Positions 1 to 7,336 of a stretch of 9,595 bases of DNA are shown one piece after another (within the stretch, counting starts at the first letter, position 1; each line of letters starts with the position of its first letter). This stretch comes from Litorimonas sp963922935 (lineage in GTDB: Bacteria > Pseudomonadota > Alphaproteobacteria > Caulobacterales > Maricaulaceae): the NCBI GenBank assembly GCA_963922935.1, contig CAWUKE010000076.1, forward strand, positions 1-9,595, written 5' to 3'. A program made the position numbers and the translations under genes. The notes under the pieces were generated by a model that made no database searches, was not told the origin of the DNA, and was given only the letters and a program-made list of their open reading frames with translations.

Positions 1-593
1 AGCGCGCCGGTGAGGGCGAGTTGCGGATTGTCGGTCAGGACTTCTTCGACATCGCCTACATCCACCGTGATCTCGCCCGTTTCATGTGCGCTGGCGAGGA
101 GGTAGCTCGCCATATTGGCGAAGACATGCAGGGCGATGACAGACGCCGCGGCGAGCCCTTCGGTGAATTCCGTCTGCTTGGACGACGACAGCTTGCCTTC
201 CAGATTATCCTTCATTAGCGCGGACAGACCTGTCGCGTCGGCATATTGATCGACGGTCGCGAGCGCTGTGGCCAGCGCACGGCGAAGGCTATGCAGCACA
301 GTCGCTTGCAGCGGGCTCATCAGCGCATCGTCGCCGTCTGTGGCTTCCACGCGGGCGATAATGTGAACGCCTTCCGGCCGCGCTGTGCTTTGCGTGACCA
401 AACCGGGCGTGGTAGACCGGAAACGGCGGCGCGTGCCAATGCCTGGCGAGCGTTCCCGTGCCGCTGGGGCTATGTCTGCGGGCTTGGCCAGGCGTGGCGT
501 ATGATCAAACCCATCCAGCATGGATTGCGCGGCGACGACCTTCTCCTCGATCGCGCTTTCTTTTAATTCCATGAGGTCGGATGGCTGGCTCAT
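1..593 (-). CDS. Uncharacterised protein, C-terminal part beyond the left edge
   Basis: The minus strand is open from an ATG at 593 to the window edge, giving 197 complete codons with no stop. The start is well supported: AGGAG (598-602) lies 4 bases upstream, and the preceding gene stops 18 bp upstream, so the two are probably co-transcribed and translated in series. Residues 1-30 are acidic and helical. Residues 31-75 look disordered and basic, with an R-rich patch (TRRRFRS, 54-60) among Pro, Thr and Ser. Residues 76-85 (VHIIARVEAT) read as a strand. Residues 92-170 are Ala/Leu-rich helices, including LHSLRRALATALATV and an Ala-rich stretch near 147-168 that is amphipathic rather than clearly transmembrane. 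There is no signal peptide. I do not recognise the family. Codon use resembles the neighbours, so I see no sign of recent transfer. The reading frame is secure; the function is unknown. Confidence 0.82.
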   Translation of the reverse strand, partial: MSQPSDLMELKESAIEEKVVAAQSMLDGFDHTPRLAKPADIAPAARERSPGIGTRRRFRSTTPGLVTQSTARPEGVHIIARVEATDGDDALMSPLQATVLHSLRRALATALATVDQYADATGLSALMKDNLEGKLSSSKQTEFTEGLAAASVIALHVFANMASYLLASAHETGEITVDVGDVEEVLTDNPQLALTGA

Positions 594-611
594 AAGGCTC
601 CTGGGATATCT

Positions 612-1751
612 CTAAGTGTAACTCAAAATCGTATCGTCCGCGCCGACGACATATTTGCGCACGCCTTGGAAGCTCGCCGCGTGGCGTTCTTCCATCACCT
701 GATAGGCGCGGTGCGGTAAGATCAGGGCTTGGCGCAGGTCAGTCAGGCCTTCGGTCTTGTCAGATAGGTTGAACCCGTCGACTTTGAAAACCTGCCGCCA
801 GCTTTGTTTCATAAAGCCTGTCTTCGTCCATTCCTGCCGTTCGCTGATCAGCGTTTCCACCGTCCAGGCCAGCGCCCAATCTTCGCCGGGGCGGCCATCG
901 GCTTCGGCCAGCACATCGCGGATCGGACCATGCTGTTCGGTAAAGGCATGGCTGTGCATCGGGCCGAGGTGAAAACGGCGCAGGCTTTTGGGCTGCAGAT
1001 TGTCAAAATCCGCATCAAAACCCTTGGCGATCGTCAGGAGTTTCAATTCTGAAATGGCTTGGGCCAGCAGCGCATCTTGGACGCGGGGCCAGCGGCGTTC
1101 ATCCGTGTTGAGCGCGCGGGACGACACATCATCGACTTGCATGAGATAAATCGCCGGCAAGTTCGTCTTGCTGTCATAAACCGCCCAGTGGATCAGGTAG
1201 CGGCGTTTGCGCTCTTTCACGTCCTTGCCGATCCACTGAATTTGCGGATGGTTCTGGCTCAAAAAGAGCGGCTTCATGTCCAGCGTTTCGTAATAAATCC
1301 GTTGCGCGAGCGCATATTGCAGCGCCGTCGGCACGGTTTGTTCGGTCAGGATATGGTTGACCATATCAGCCTTGAGCGCGTCCTGATCGCGCTGGCTGGA
1401 CAAATGTTTGCCGGCTTCTAGCGCGTCATTGGCCAGTTGGATGATCTCTTGAAAAACGGGAAAGCCACTTTCCGTTTTGTCGATGCTCATTTTGCCAGAT
1501 TCAGGCGCGCGATTGGTCAGCAGATATTTGTAGGACAAAGCGTGGAAGGTGTTGCCGAGGTCTTCCAGATAGTTGGCGAGGATACGCCCTTCCGCTTCCG
1601 TGATCAGCCGGTCCTGCACGCTCATCGCCGCGACCTGGGCGAGATGACCGATAATGCGATCAAACTTCGCAAAGTAGCGCCGGGCCGAACGCGCGGAGTC
1701 AAGGACCCGGTGCGTAAAGGTATGATCGAAAGCGGGGGCGTTCATAGTCAT
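612..1751 (-). CDS. Uncharacterised 379-aa cytoplasmic protein, middle gene of the three-gene cluster
   Basis: A complete 379-codon gene ending in TAG. I do not recognise it. There is no signal peptide or membrane segment. Residues 10-155 are mostly helical (RSARRYFAKFDRIIGHLAQV; later NYLEDLGNTFHALSYKYLL). Residues 180-265 look like a mixed alpha/beta core with strands at RRYLIHWAVYDS and PAIYLMQVDDV, then a long helix (VQDALLAQAISELKLLTIAKG). Residues 256-275 hold a His-rich patch (RRFHLGPMHSHAF), and 290-350 are rich in Trp and helical. The His/Met cluster could bind metal, but it matches no motif known to me. The start is uncertain: ATGs at 1751 and 1745 both lack a clear Shine-Dalgarno sequence, because a palindromic repeat ends only six bases upstream of the first. 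It lies 18 bp before the next gene and 146 bp after the coiled-coil gene. Confidence 0.85.
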   Translation of the reverse strand: MTMNAPAFDHTFTHRVLDSARSARRYFAKFDRIIGHLAQVAAMSVQDRLITEAEGRILANYLEDLGNTFHALSYKYLLTNRAPESGKMSIDKTESGFPVFQEIIQLANDALEAGKHLSSQRDQDALKADMVNHILTEQTVPTALQYALAQRIYYETLDMKPLFLSQNHPQIQWIGKDVKERKRRYLIHWAVYDSKTNLPAIYLMQVDDVSSRALNTDERRWPRVQDALLAQAISELKLLTIAKGFDADFDNLQPKSLRRFHLGPMHSHAFTEQHGPIRDVLAEADGRPGEDWALAWTVETLISERQEWTKTGFMKQSWRQVFKVDGFNLSDKTEGLTDLRQALILPHRAYQVMEERHAASFQGVRKYVVGADDTILSYT

Positions 1752-1757
1752 ATCAAA

Positions 1758-1889
1758 CTGTCATCCCGGCCGGAGTGAGCATCGCGAATGAAGAGCCGGG
1801 ACCTTGCGTTGATGGCCTTCGGGCAGCGTTTTTGCGTCTCCTTTGGGTCCCGGCTCTGCGCGGCGTGTGCCGCTTGGCCGGGATGACAG
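1758..1889. repeat. 132-bp imperfect palindromic intergenic repeat between two genes of the cluster
   Basis: The outer arms are exact inverted copies of 14 bases: CTGTCATCCCGGCC (1758-1771) and GGCCGGGATGACAG (1876-1889). A second pair of exact 12-base arms, AGAGCCGGGACC (1792-1803) and GGTCCCGGCTCT (1846-1857), lies inside, with about 42 bases at the centre. The segments between inner and outer arms (about 1772-1791 and 1858-1875) are not complementary, giving a long stem with an internal loop. This arrangement matches a palindromic repeat common between genes in Alphaproteobacteria (known from experience with such genomes, not searched here). It fills nearly the whole 146-bp gap, so the transcript would carry a strong hairpin just before the 379-aa gene. 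It may stabilise or process the mRNA. No second copy is seen in the window. Confidence 0.8.
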
Positions 1890-1897
1890 CATTCGAT

Positions 1898-2983
1898 TTA
1901 ACCGGCCTCACTCACATACGCGTTTGCGTCATGCTTCTTGACGATCTCTTCAAACCGGCGGGCGAAGCGCTCGTCCGCTTTAGCTTTTTCTTCCAGCACT
2001 TTGCGTGCGAAGATGATATGCTCGTCGTGGCTTTCCAGCATTTCCGCCATTTTCGAATTCGTCGCGGCACCGATCGCCGCCATCGCGACTTGGGCTTCTT
2101 TGTCAGTGGCCACACCGATTTCATTGATCTTGTGGGCGACATCCTGCTGTTGCGCTGTCTTCAAGGATTTGGATAGCGCGTCATAAAGGACAACCCGCTG
2201 CTTCGTGTCGGTTTGAAGCTTATTGAGCAGCACCATTTGTGTCGCGATCTGGTTTTGCAGACTGTCGACCCAAGTTTTGCCTTTCTCGATATAGCGCTCC
2301 AGCGTTTGGCTCTCTGAGAGTTTGACCTGCTCCAGCTGTGCGAGTTCATTGTGGCGCGCATTCACCGTCGCCAATTCGCTTTCCAGCTTGGCGCGCTCTT
2401 TTGCGCCTGTTGCCACAGACAGCTTATTTTCCAGCTCGATAATCTGTGGGTCGAGCGCTTGGATTTCGCCTTTGATTTTTTCCAGCGTGTCGACGGCGGC
2501 TTCCCGCTCGGTCAGCGTCTTTTGCAGATTGCCTTCGACCTTCGTCTTGTGAACGCCGAGCTCATTAAGCTGATCCTGCAGCATAGCTTGGATCGTGTTC
2601 GATTTTGCGATCAGGTCTTGCAGCTTCTTCTCAATCGACATCGTCCGAATGCGCTCCTGGCGTAAGGACTCGGCCCGCTGTTTCGAGAAGATGCCAACGA
2701 ATTTTTCCCAGCCGGTTTTGGCCCGCAAGCTATCAAAGTCCTTGGAGAAGCCTGCCGTGACATCGTCGAGACCCATAATAAGCTCAGCGATATTGGCATT
2801 CATCAGGTCCGAATGGGCATGCACATCATCCAGCGACGCATTTTCAATGTCGAGTGTGATGTCTGTGCCTTGGCTCATTTTAGAGCGGGCGGCATCAATA
2901 CGCGCTGATAATTCAGCGATCTTGGTTTGCGCCTCCGCAACCTCGGCTTTGCTTCTCTCTATCTGTGTCTCAAAATCGGCCAT
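1898..2983 (-). CDS. Soluble coiled-coil protein of unknown function, first gene of the cluster
   Basis: A 361-codon gene with a strong Shine-Dalgarno AGGGAGGAG (2992-3000) eight bases before its ATG, which fixes the start. The protein is almost entirely helical. A heptad-rich coiled coil covers residues 1-36, a less regular linker 37-90 includes DITLDIENASLDD, and a short aromatic segment (GWEKFVGIFSKQR, 91-103) breaks the pattern. Long coiled coils then run through about 104-235 and 240-345, ending at VSEAG. There is no signal peptide, membrane segment or nucleotide-binding motif. The broken coiled-coil layout loosely recalls TelA/KlaA-type 'toxic anion resistance' proteins, but I see no diagnostic motif, so that is only a hypothesis to test; any long coiled-coil scaffold could look similar. 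The GH42 gene ends 58 bp upstream on the same strand, so read-through transcription is possible. Confidence 0.85.
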   Translation of the reverse strand: MADFETQIERSKAEVAEAQTKIAELSARIDAARSKMSQGTDITLDIENASLDDVHAHSDLMNANIAELIMGLDDVTAGFSKDFDSLRAKTGWEKFVGIFSKQRAESLRQERIRTMSIEKKLQDLIAKSNTIQAMLQDQLNELGVHKTKVEGNLQKTLTEREAAVDTLEKIKGEIQALDPQIIELENKLSVATGAKERAKLESELATVNARHNELAQLEQVKLSESQTLERYIEKGKTWVDSLQNQIATQMVLLNKLQTDTKQRVVLYDALSKSLKTAQQQDVAHKINEIGVATDKEAQVAMAAIGAATNSKMAEMLESHDEHIIFARKVLEEKAKADERFARRFEEIVKKHDANAYVSEAG

Positions 2984-3041
2984 CGTCGTGTCTCCTCCCT
3001 GATGTGTCGTCGTCTCTTACACGTAAAACGTAGGAAACGCC

Positions 3042-4967
3042 TTATCGCTTTTCAATAAGATTAGGTATGATTTTCACGCCAGCGGGCGGAATCGGTTCTC
3101 CGAAATGTTCCACCGGTTCGTTTCCGTAATTAATGTAAACACGTCGCCCGCGCCAATGACGACATCGCAAAGATCCGGGGAGCCGCTCTGTCTCTACGCC
3201 TGTATTTTTTAAGAGCGTCGAAATGATTGTCTCGCACAATATCTCATCCGGTAAGCCGCAAAGATATTGCGTGTTTTCATATTGTAAGAGGGCGGGCCAG
3301 CCATCGTCGCGCTGTAAGGTAACCGAATGTACTGACTCCACTTGTTCTGCCCAAAGTCTGAACGCGCCACCGTCTTTGACAGCGCGACTGTCCCGGAATG
3401 TTTCAACAGCTTTAACAGTGATGCCGGGTAGAGGCGTGCTTTTGAGCTGAAAGTCCTCATCACGCTGCGCCGTGCGCGGCCCGACCAAGATTTGCCCTTC
3501 GAACCGATCCATCGCGCTCAACAGCTCAGGCGTCCACGCAAAGAGAGCTGGAATAATCACCGCCTTGCGGTCACCGAAATCGGTCGTATCCGGCGGCACG
3601 ATATCCACGCTGACTCCCAGCTTCCGCAGCGCTTTGTAAAACGTCATCACCGCATCAAAGTGTGAAAAAGCCTCGCCTTGATTCTCGCCTTGGGGCTGCG
3701 TTTCCCACGCCCAGCAGGAGGTATAGTCAAAAACAATCCCCACAGACGCCGGGGCGCTATCCCTTGTTTCACGTGAAACACTTTGAAGTTCTTCGGCTAT
3801 TTGAGCGACCTCGTTCCAAACGTGGGAAGGCGATCCATCCGCATTCAAGAGCCCGGCGTGCATCTGTTCCTGCGCAAAAGGCAGCTGCCGCCAACGAAAG
3901 TACGCCACCACTTGAGCCCCGTGTGAAATCGCTTCCCAGGTCCAGGCGCGTACCATGCCGGGCAGGGGGGCGGGATTGACCGGGGCCCAGTTTACCGGAC
4001 CCGGCTGCTGCTCCATGACCCACCAGCGTCCGGGCTGTTCGCGACGCGCCCCGACTGCACGGTAAAGATCGTGATGAAAGGCTTGGAAATCGGGATCGCC
4101 TTGGCGCGCATGGGCCGCTCTGTGCGCTTCGCTCGTCGGAATACGGTCTTCGAGAAAGCCAAGCGGGTAGCTGTCCCATGTCGCGATTTCGAGATCATCG
4201 CCAAGCGCGAAGTGATCAAATTCGAGCACCCGGCCCATATAATTATGGCTGATCGGCGCGTCGGAATGTTGGCGGATAATATCCGTTTGTAGGCGGTTGA
4301 AACTGACGACTTGATCAGAGGCGAAGCGTTTATAATCAAGGACATGGGCTGGGTTCGGCTCTGTGACGGTCAGGTTCGGCAAATCGATCTGATCAAAGTC
4401 GTTATAGTCCATCGACCAGAACACATTGCCCCAGCGCGCGTTTAATGCCTGAATGGTTTTGTATTTGTCTCGCAACCAGTCTTGAAAAGCCGTGCGGTCG
4501 TACGGCCCGTAGCTACGCACCGTATCGTGGCAGCCATATTCATTATCCGTCTGCCAGGCTTCAACTTTTCGGCCAAACTCGCGGGCGATGATCTCAACAA
4601 TCCGCGCGCATTCCTCGCGATAGCCTGCGTGGCTAAAGCTATAGTGACGACGAGAGCCGAAGCCCCGCGGATTGCCATCCGAATCAACCGCCAGCATGTC
4701 GGGATGCTTATCGACCATCCATCGCGGCGGTGTGGCGGTGGGTGTACCGAGGACGACACTTAGCCCAGCCGCGTGAAGTGCGTCGATTGAACGGTGCAAC
4801 CAGTCGAGCCGCAGATCACCCGGTGTGGGTTCCAATCGCGACCACGCAAACTCAGCGATGCGCACCCAGGTGAGGCCTAGCTCCGCCATGCGCGCCGCAT
4901 CGTTCGTCCAGCCCGCTTCCGGCCAGTGCTCGGGATAGTAACAGACGCCGAGGGTGGGTGAGACCAT
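3042..4967 (-). CDS. Beta-galactosidase, glycoside hydrolase family 42
   Basis: A 641-aa enzyme predicted to hydrolyse terminal beta-galactosides by a retaining mechanism. The N-terminal barrel (about 1-390) opens with the family signature LGVCYYPEHWPE. Glu143 in TDNEYG is the expected acid/base and Glu319 in WWVMEQQPGPVNW the expected nucleophile; TPTATPPRWM (75-84) and MRAWTWEAISHGA-like sequence (338-351) are also typical. A middle amidotransferase-like domain (about 405-590, with SVGIVFDY and a DVVPP-like IVPPD) and a small C-terminal beta domain (to 641) follow, so length and architecture are complete. There is no signal peptide, so it acts in the cytoplasm. The Cys-Tyr-Cys-x-x-Cys zinc cluster known from Thermus A4 GH42 is replaced here by SYGPYD (152-157). 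No clear SD precedes the ATG at 4967, but the family N-terminus supports it. It diverges from the symporter gene. Some GH42 enzymes prefer alpha-L-arabinopyranosides or short galacto-oligosaccharides, so the substrate is open. Confidence 0.95.
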   Translation of the reverse strand: MVSPTLGVCYYPEHWPEAGWTNDAARMAELGLTWVRIAEFAWSRLEPTPGDLRLDWLHRSIDALHAAGLSVVLGTPTATPPRWMVDKHPDMLAVDSDGNPRGFGSRRHYSFSHAGYREECARIVEIIAREFGRKVEAWQTDNEYGCHDTVRSYGPYDRTAFQDWLRDKYKTIQALNARWGNVFWSMDYNDFDQIDLPNLTVTEPNPAHVLDYKRFASDQVVSFNRLQTDIIRQHSDAPISHNYMGRVLEFDHFALGDDLEIATWDSYPLGFLEDRIPTSEAHRAAHARQGDPDFQAFHHDLYRAVGARREQPGRWWVMEQQPGPVNWAPVNPAPLPGMVRAWTWEAISHGAQVVAYFRWRQLPFAQEQMHAGLLNADGSPSHVWNEVAQIAEELQSVSRETRDSAPASVGIVFDYTSCWAWETQPQGENQGEAFSHFDAVMTFYKALRKLGVSVDIVPPDTTDFGDRKAVIIPALFAWTPELLSAMDRFEGQILVGPRTAQRDEDFQLKSTPLPGITVKAVETFRDSRAVKDGGAFRLWAEQVESVHSVTLQRDDGWPALLQYENTQYLCGLPDEILCETIISTLLKNTGVETERLPGSLRCRHWRGRRVYINYGNEPVEHFGEPIPPAGVKIIPNLIEKR

Positions 4968-5195
4968 AAGAAACGTGTTAGCGCGACTGAAATAAATGAC
5001 GCTAGTGAAAAAGCGCCCCTAAACCCAATCCAATCAGGCCTTCATAAGTTGCCTTCGCGTATAACGATCACCCAAGAACTGAGGCAGTGCTCATGTCGGT
5101 CAGGTGATTGACACGCGCTAGGCCGAGCCTAATAGCGTAAAGCTTAAAGATCGCGGAACCAGCCGGAAGAGCTGCCCGCACCAAAGGGGAAAATT
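4968..5195. promoter_or_regulatory. Divergent promoter region between the GH42 and symporter genes
   Basis: This 228-bp gap must carry the start signals of both divergent genes. Two inverted-repeat candidates for a regulator are visible. ACTG-agg-CAGT (5078-5088) is a compact palindrome. ATCACC (5067-5072) and GGTGAT (5103-5108) form a widely spaced pair that brackets it, and the right half touches the putative -35 box of the symporter promoter. Neither matches an operator I can name, and no regulator gene lies in the window. I could not identify a convincing promoter for the GH42 gene. Confidence 0.4.
5108..5136 (+). promoter_or_regulatory. Putative sigma-70 type promoter of the symporter gene
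   Basis: A perfect TTGACA -35 box (5108-5113) is followed 16-17 bases later by TAATAG or AATAGC (5130-5136), a poor -10 match. A TAGG-ccgag-CCTA inverted repeat (5119-5131) lies in the spacer and could be an operator. The ATG of the symporter is about 60 bases further on, with a weak ribosome site AAGGGGA (5184-5190). Support is only the -35 box and position. Confidence 0.4.
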
Positions 5196-6794
5196 ATGGC
5201 ACTGTCCAATTTGGACTTTATCGTCCTGGCTTTTTATGCCGTCATCCTATTTGCGGTCGCGATTTATGTCTCACGCGAACCCGCCGGGACCACCAAGACA
5301 ACTGAAGATTACTTCCTCGCGGGGCGGTCCTTGCCCTGGTGGGCGATTGGGGCGTCTCTGATCGCCGCCAATATATCTGCCGAGCAAATTATCGGCATGA
5401 GCGGGGAGGGGTTTCGCATCGGCCTCGCCATTGCCGCCTATGAATGGCAGGCTGCTCTTGTTCTGATTATCGTCGCGAAGTTCTTCCTACCGATTTTCTT
5501 GAAGCGCGAAATTTACACCATGCCGCAATTTCTCGATCAGCGATTTGGGTCTGGGGTCAAAACGACCATGTCGATTTACTGGATCGCGCTTTACACGCTG
5601 GTCAACTTGACGACGGTTTTATGGCTCGGTGGACTGGCCGTCGAGACGCTGACAGGCCTGAATATCGTTGTGTCCATGGCCGCGCTAGGGGCGTTTGCGA
5701 TTGCCTATTCAATTTTCGGCGGCCTGAAAGCGGTCGCGCTAACGGATATTATCCAGGTCGTTATCTTGATTGTTGGCGGGATTATCATCGCTTGGCTAAC
5801 GGTTTCAATGATTGGCAGCGGCTCGCTGTTTGACGGGATCGGGCGCATGTATAGCGAATTGCCAGAGAAATTTGATATGATCTTCGAACCGGGGCAGAAA
5901 GGCTACGATACTCTGCCAGGTATCTGGACGCTGTTGGGGGGGCTTTGGATTTTGCACCTTAACTATTGGGGTTTTAACCAATATATCATCCAGCGGGCGC
6001 TTGGGGCGAAAGACCTAAAGGAAGCCCAAAAAGGCCTTGTGTTTGCAGCATCCCTCAAGTTGATTATGCCGCTTATCATCGTCGTGCCGGGGATTGCAGC
6101 GGCAGTGCTGGTTATGCCGGAATTCGTCGGCTCAGGTTTGGACGGCGACGCGATTGCGGCCCAGACTGACCGCACTTATCCGGCCATTATGTCGATCATG
6201 CCTGCGGGCCTACGCGGCCTTATCTTCGCCGCGCTGATCGCTGCGATTGTGTCGAGCCTTGCGTCTATGGTGAACTCGATCAGCACGATTGCGACCATGG
6301 ACGTCTATAAATCCATGCTGAAACCAGATCAGAGCGAGACGCATTATGTGACAGTTGGCCGGGCGATTGCCGTGCTCGCGATGATCATCGCTGTCTTCGC
6401 AGCGAAGCCGTTCCTAGGTGGATTTGAAAGTGCCTTTCAGACCGTGCAGGAATATACGGGCTTTATCGCACCGGGCGTTGTGGCGGTCTTCTTATTGGGT
6501 ATGTTCTTCAAGAGCACGAACAATATAGGTGCTTTCGCCGCCTTGATCGTCTCTGTGATCGTCTCATTGATCTTCAAGTTCGCTCTGCCGGACTTTAGCT
6601 TCGTGAACCGTATCTGGGCTGTCTTCTTACTCTGCATGCTGGCCGGTCTGTTGCTGAGTGCGCTGACGGCGAAACCGCGTGAAGATCAGCTTCTGCCGCT
6701 GGGCGATGTTCAGATGAAAACGACGACAGGCTTCAATGTCTCGTCTGTTGCGATCATCCTGATCCTGATCGCGCTCTATGCGGTGTTCTGGTAG
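5196..6794 (+). CDS. Sodium:solute symporter of the SGLT-like (SSS) family, probable sugar transporter
   Basis: A 532-aa inner-membrane protein with about 14 hydrophobic helices, the full length of bacterial sugar members of the family. Signatures in order: EDYFLAGRSLPWWAIGASLI (37-56), NISAEQIIGMSGEGF (59-73), EIYTMPQFLDQRF (105-117), GGLKAVALTDIIQ (175-187), NYWGFNQYIIQRALGAKDL (256-274), SSLASMVNSISTIATMD (353-369) and QEYTGFIAPGVVAVFLLGMF (418-437). Mapped by eye to Vibrio vSGLT, the sugar-contacting residues have counterparts at Asn59, Glu83, Tyr257/Trp258, Lys288 and Gln418; the position of vSGLT Asn260 appears to be His254. This argues for a sugar rather than proline or acetate. It is divergent from a beta-galactosidase gene, so galactose, glucose or a galactoside is likely; the exact substrate is inference. 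The start ATG follows AAGGGGA by five bases. Confidence 0.93.
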   Translation: MALSNLDFIVLAFYAVILFAVAIYVSREPAGTTKTTEDYFLAGRSLPWWAIGASLIAANISAEQIIGMSGEGFRIGLAIAAYEWQAALVLIIVAKFFLPIFLKREIYTMPQFLDQRFGSGVKTTMSIYWIALYTLVNLTTVLWLGGLAVETLTGLNIVVSMAALGAFAIAYSIFGGLKAVALTDIIQVVILIVGGIIIAWLTVSMIGSGSLFDGIGRMYSELPEKFDMIFEPGQKGYDTLPGIWTLLGGLWILHLNYWGFNQYIIQRALGAKDLKEAQKGLVFAASLKLIMPLIIVVPGIAAAVLVMPEFVGSGLDGDAIAAQTDRTYPAIMSIMPAGLRGLIFAALIAAIVSSLASMVNSISTIATMDVYKSMLKPDQSETHYVTVGRAIAVLAMIIAVFAAKPFLGGFESAFQTVQEYTGFIAPGVVAVFLLGMFFKSTNNIGAFAALIVSVIVSLIFKFALPDFSFVNRIWAVFLLCMLAGLLLSALTAKPREDQLLPLGDVQMKTTTGFNVSSVAIILILIALYAVFW

Positions 6795-6835
6795 GTCATC
6801 CTTTATCGCGACATAGCGCGTCGTGGGACCCTTTG

Positions 6836-6898
6836 CAGAGCTTGGAAAAGCTCTGTCTGCTCTGTCTGCGCGGTCTATAAAGGTCACGCAGAGTTTTA
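6836..6898 (+). terminator. Tandem hairpins downstream of the symporter, possible terminator
   Basis: CAGAGCTT (6836-6843) and AAGCTCTG (6848-6855) form a perfect 8-bp stem with a GGAA loop 41 bases after the symporter stop, but no T-run follows it. A second stem, TCTGCG (6865-6870) with CGCAGA (6887-6892), is followed by GTTTTA (6893-6898), a better but short T-tract with a long 16-base loop. Together they could end or protect the symporter mRNA. The call is tentative. Confidence 0.4.
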
Positions 6899-7336
6899 CT
6901 GAGCGCAATAGTGTTTGTGATATTGGGCGCTCTGCGGACATCTTGGACCCCACCTTAACCTCAGCATAAGGGGCGATCGCACCGCACCAAAGGCGGGTCC
7001 AAGGCGGCGGCATCGCAGATCGCGGGAGGGACGTTCATCGCGCTGGCAATTATGGTCGCCTACAAATGTGATCTGACGCTAGCAGACACGGGGTTGATCT
7101 GTAGCTGTAACTTTCAGTCCGTCCGAGACAGCATGATAAAGATAGCGGACGACCTGGCCGCGCCTATTGCGACCCGACCGAATCTCTCTGTTTCGAGGGG
7201 CCCTGAGAGCCCCAGACGATGAGGGGTGATATTTTTCGATGAGAAGAATTTGATAGCGCACAACTTTCCGCCTTTTCATGATGAAGCGGCAAAAGAAGAC
7301 GCTTTTTAGGCTATTTGGCGATACATGATGTCTGGA

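Noticed and set aside
246..566. Plus-strand 106-codon open frame
   Set aside because: It lies wholly antisense to the better-supported minus-strand partial gene (1-593), which has an SD and operon spacing; composition is Arg/Gly/Cys-rich as in shadow frames.
1059..1778. Plus-strand open frames (1059-1421, 1437-1778)
   Set aside because: Both are antisense to the 379-aa gene, have no ribosome sites, and the second runs into the palindromic repeat.
1758..1889. Intrinsic terminator for the coiled-coil gene
   Set aside because: The palindrome has no T-tract on either side and matches a dispersed repeat pattern better; it could still reduce read-through.
2595..3002. Plus-strand 135-codon frame
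   Set aside because: It is antisense to the coiled-coil gene; its Ser-rich translation is the mirror of the Glu/Lys/Ala-rich real frame.
3769..4179. Minus-strand 136-codon frame inside the GH42 gene
   Set aside because: It is a frame-shifted shadow; the GH42 frame across it is intact and holds the nucleophile Glu319.
6627..7013. Minus-strand 128-codon frame
   Set aside because: Its second half is antisense to the symporter C-terminus and its first half is low-complexity Arg/Asp repeats from the tandem 9-mer region; no SD.
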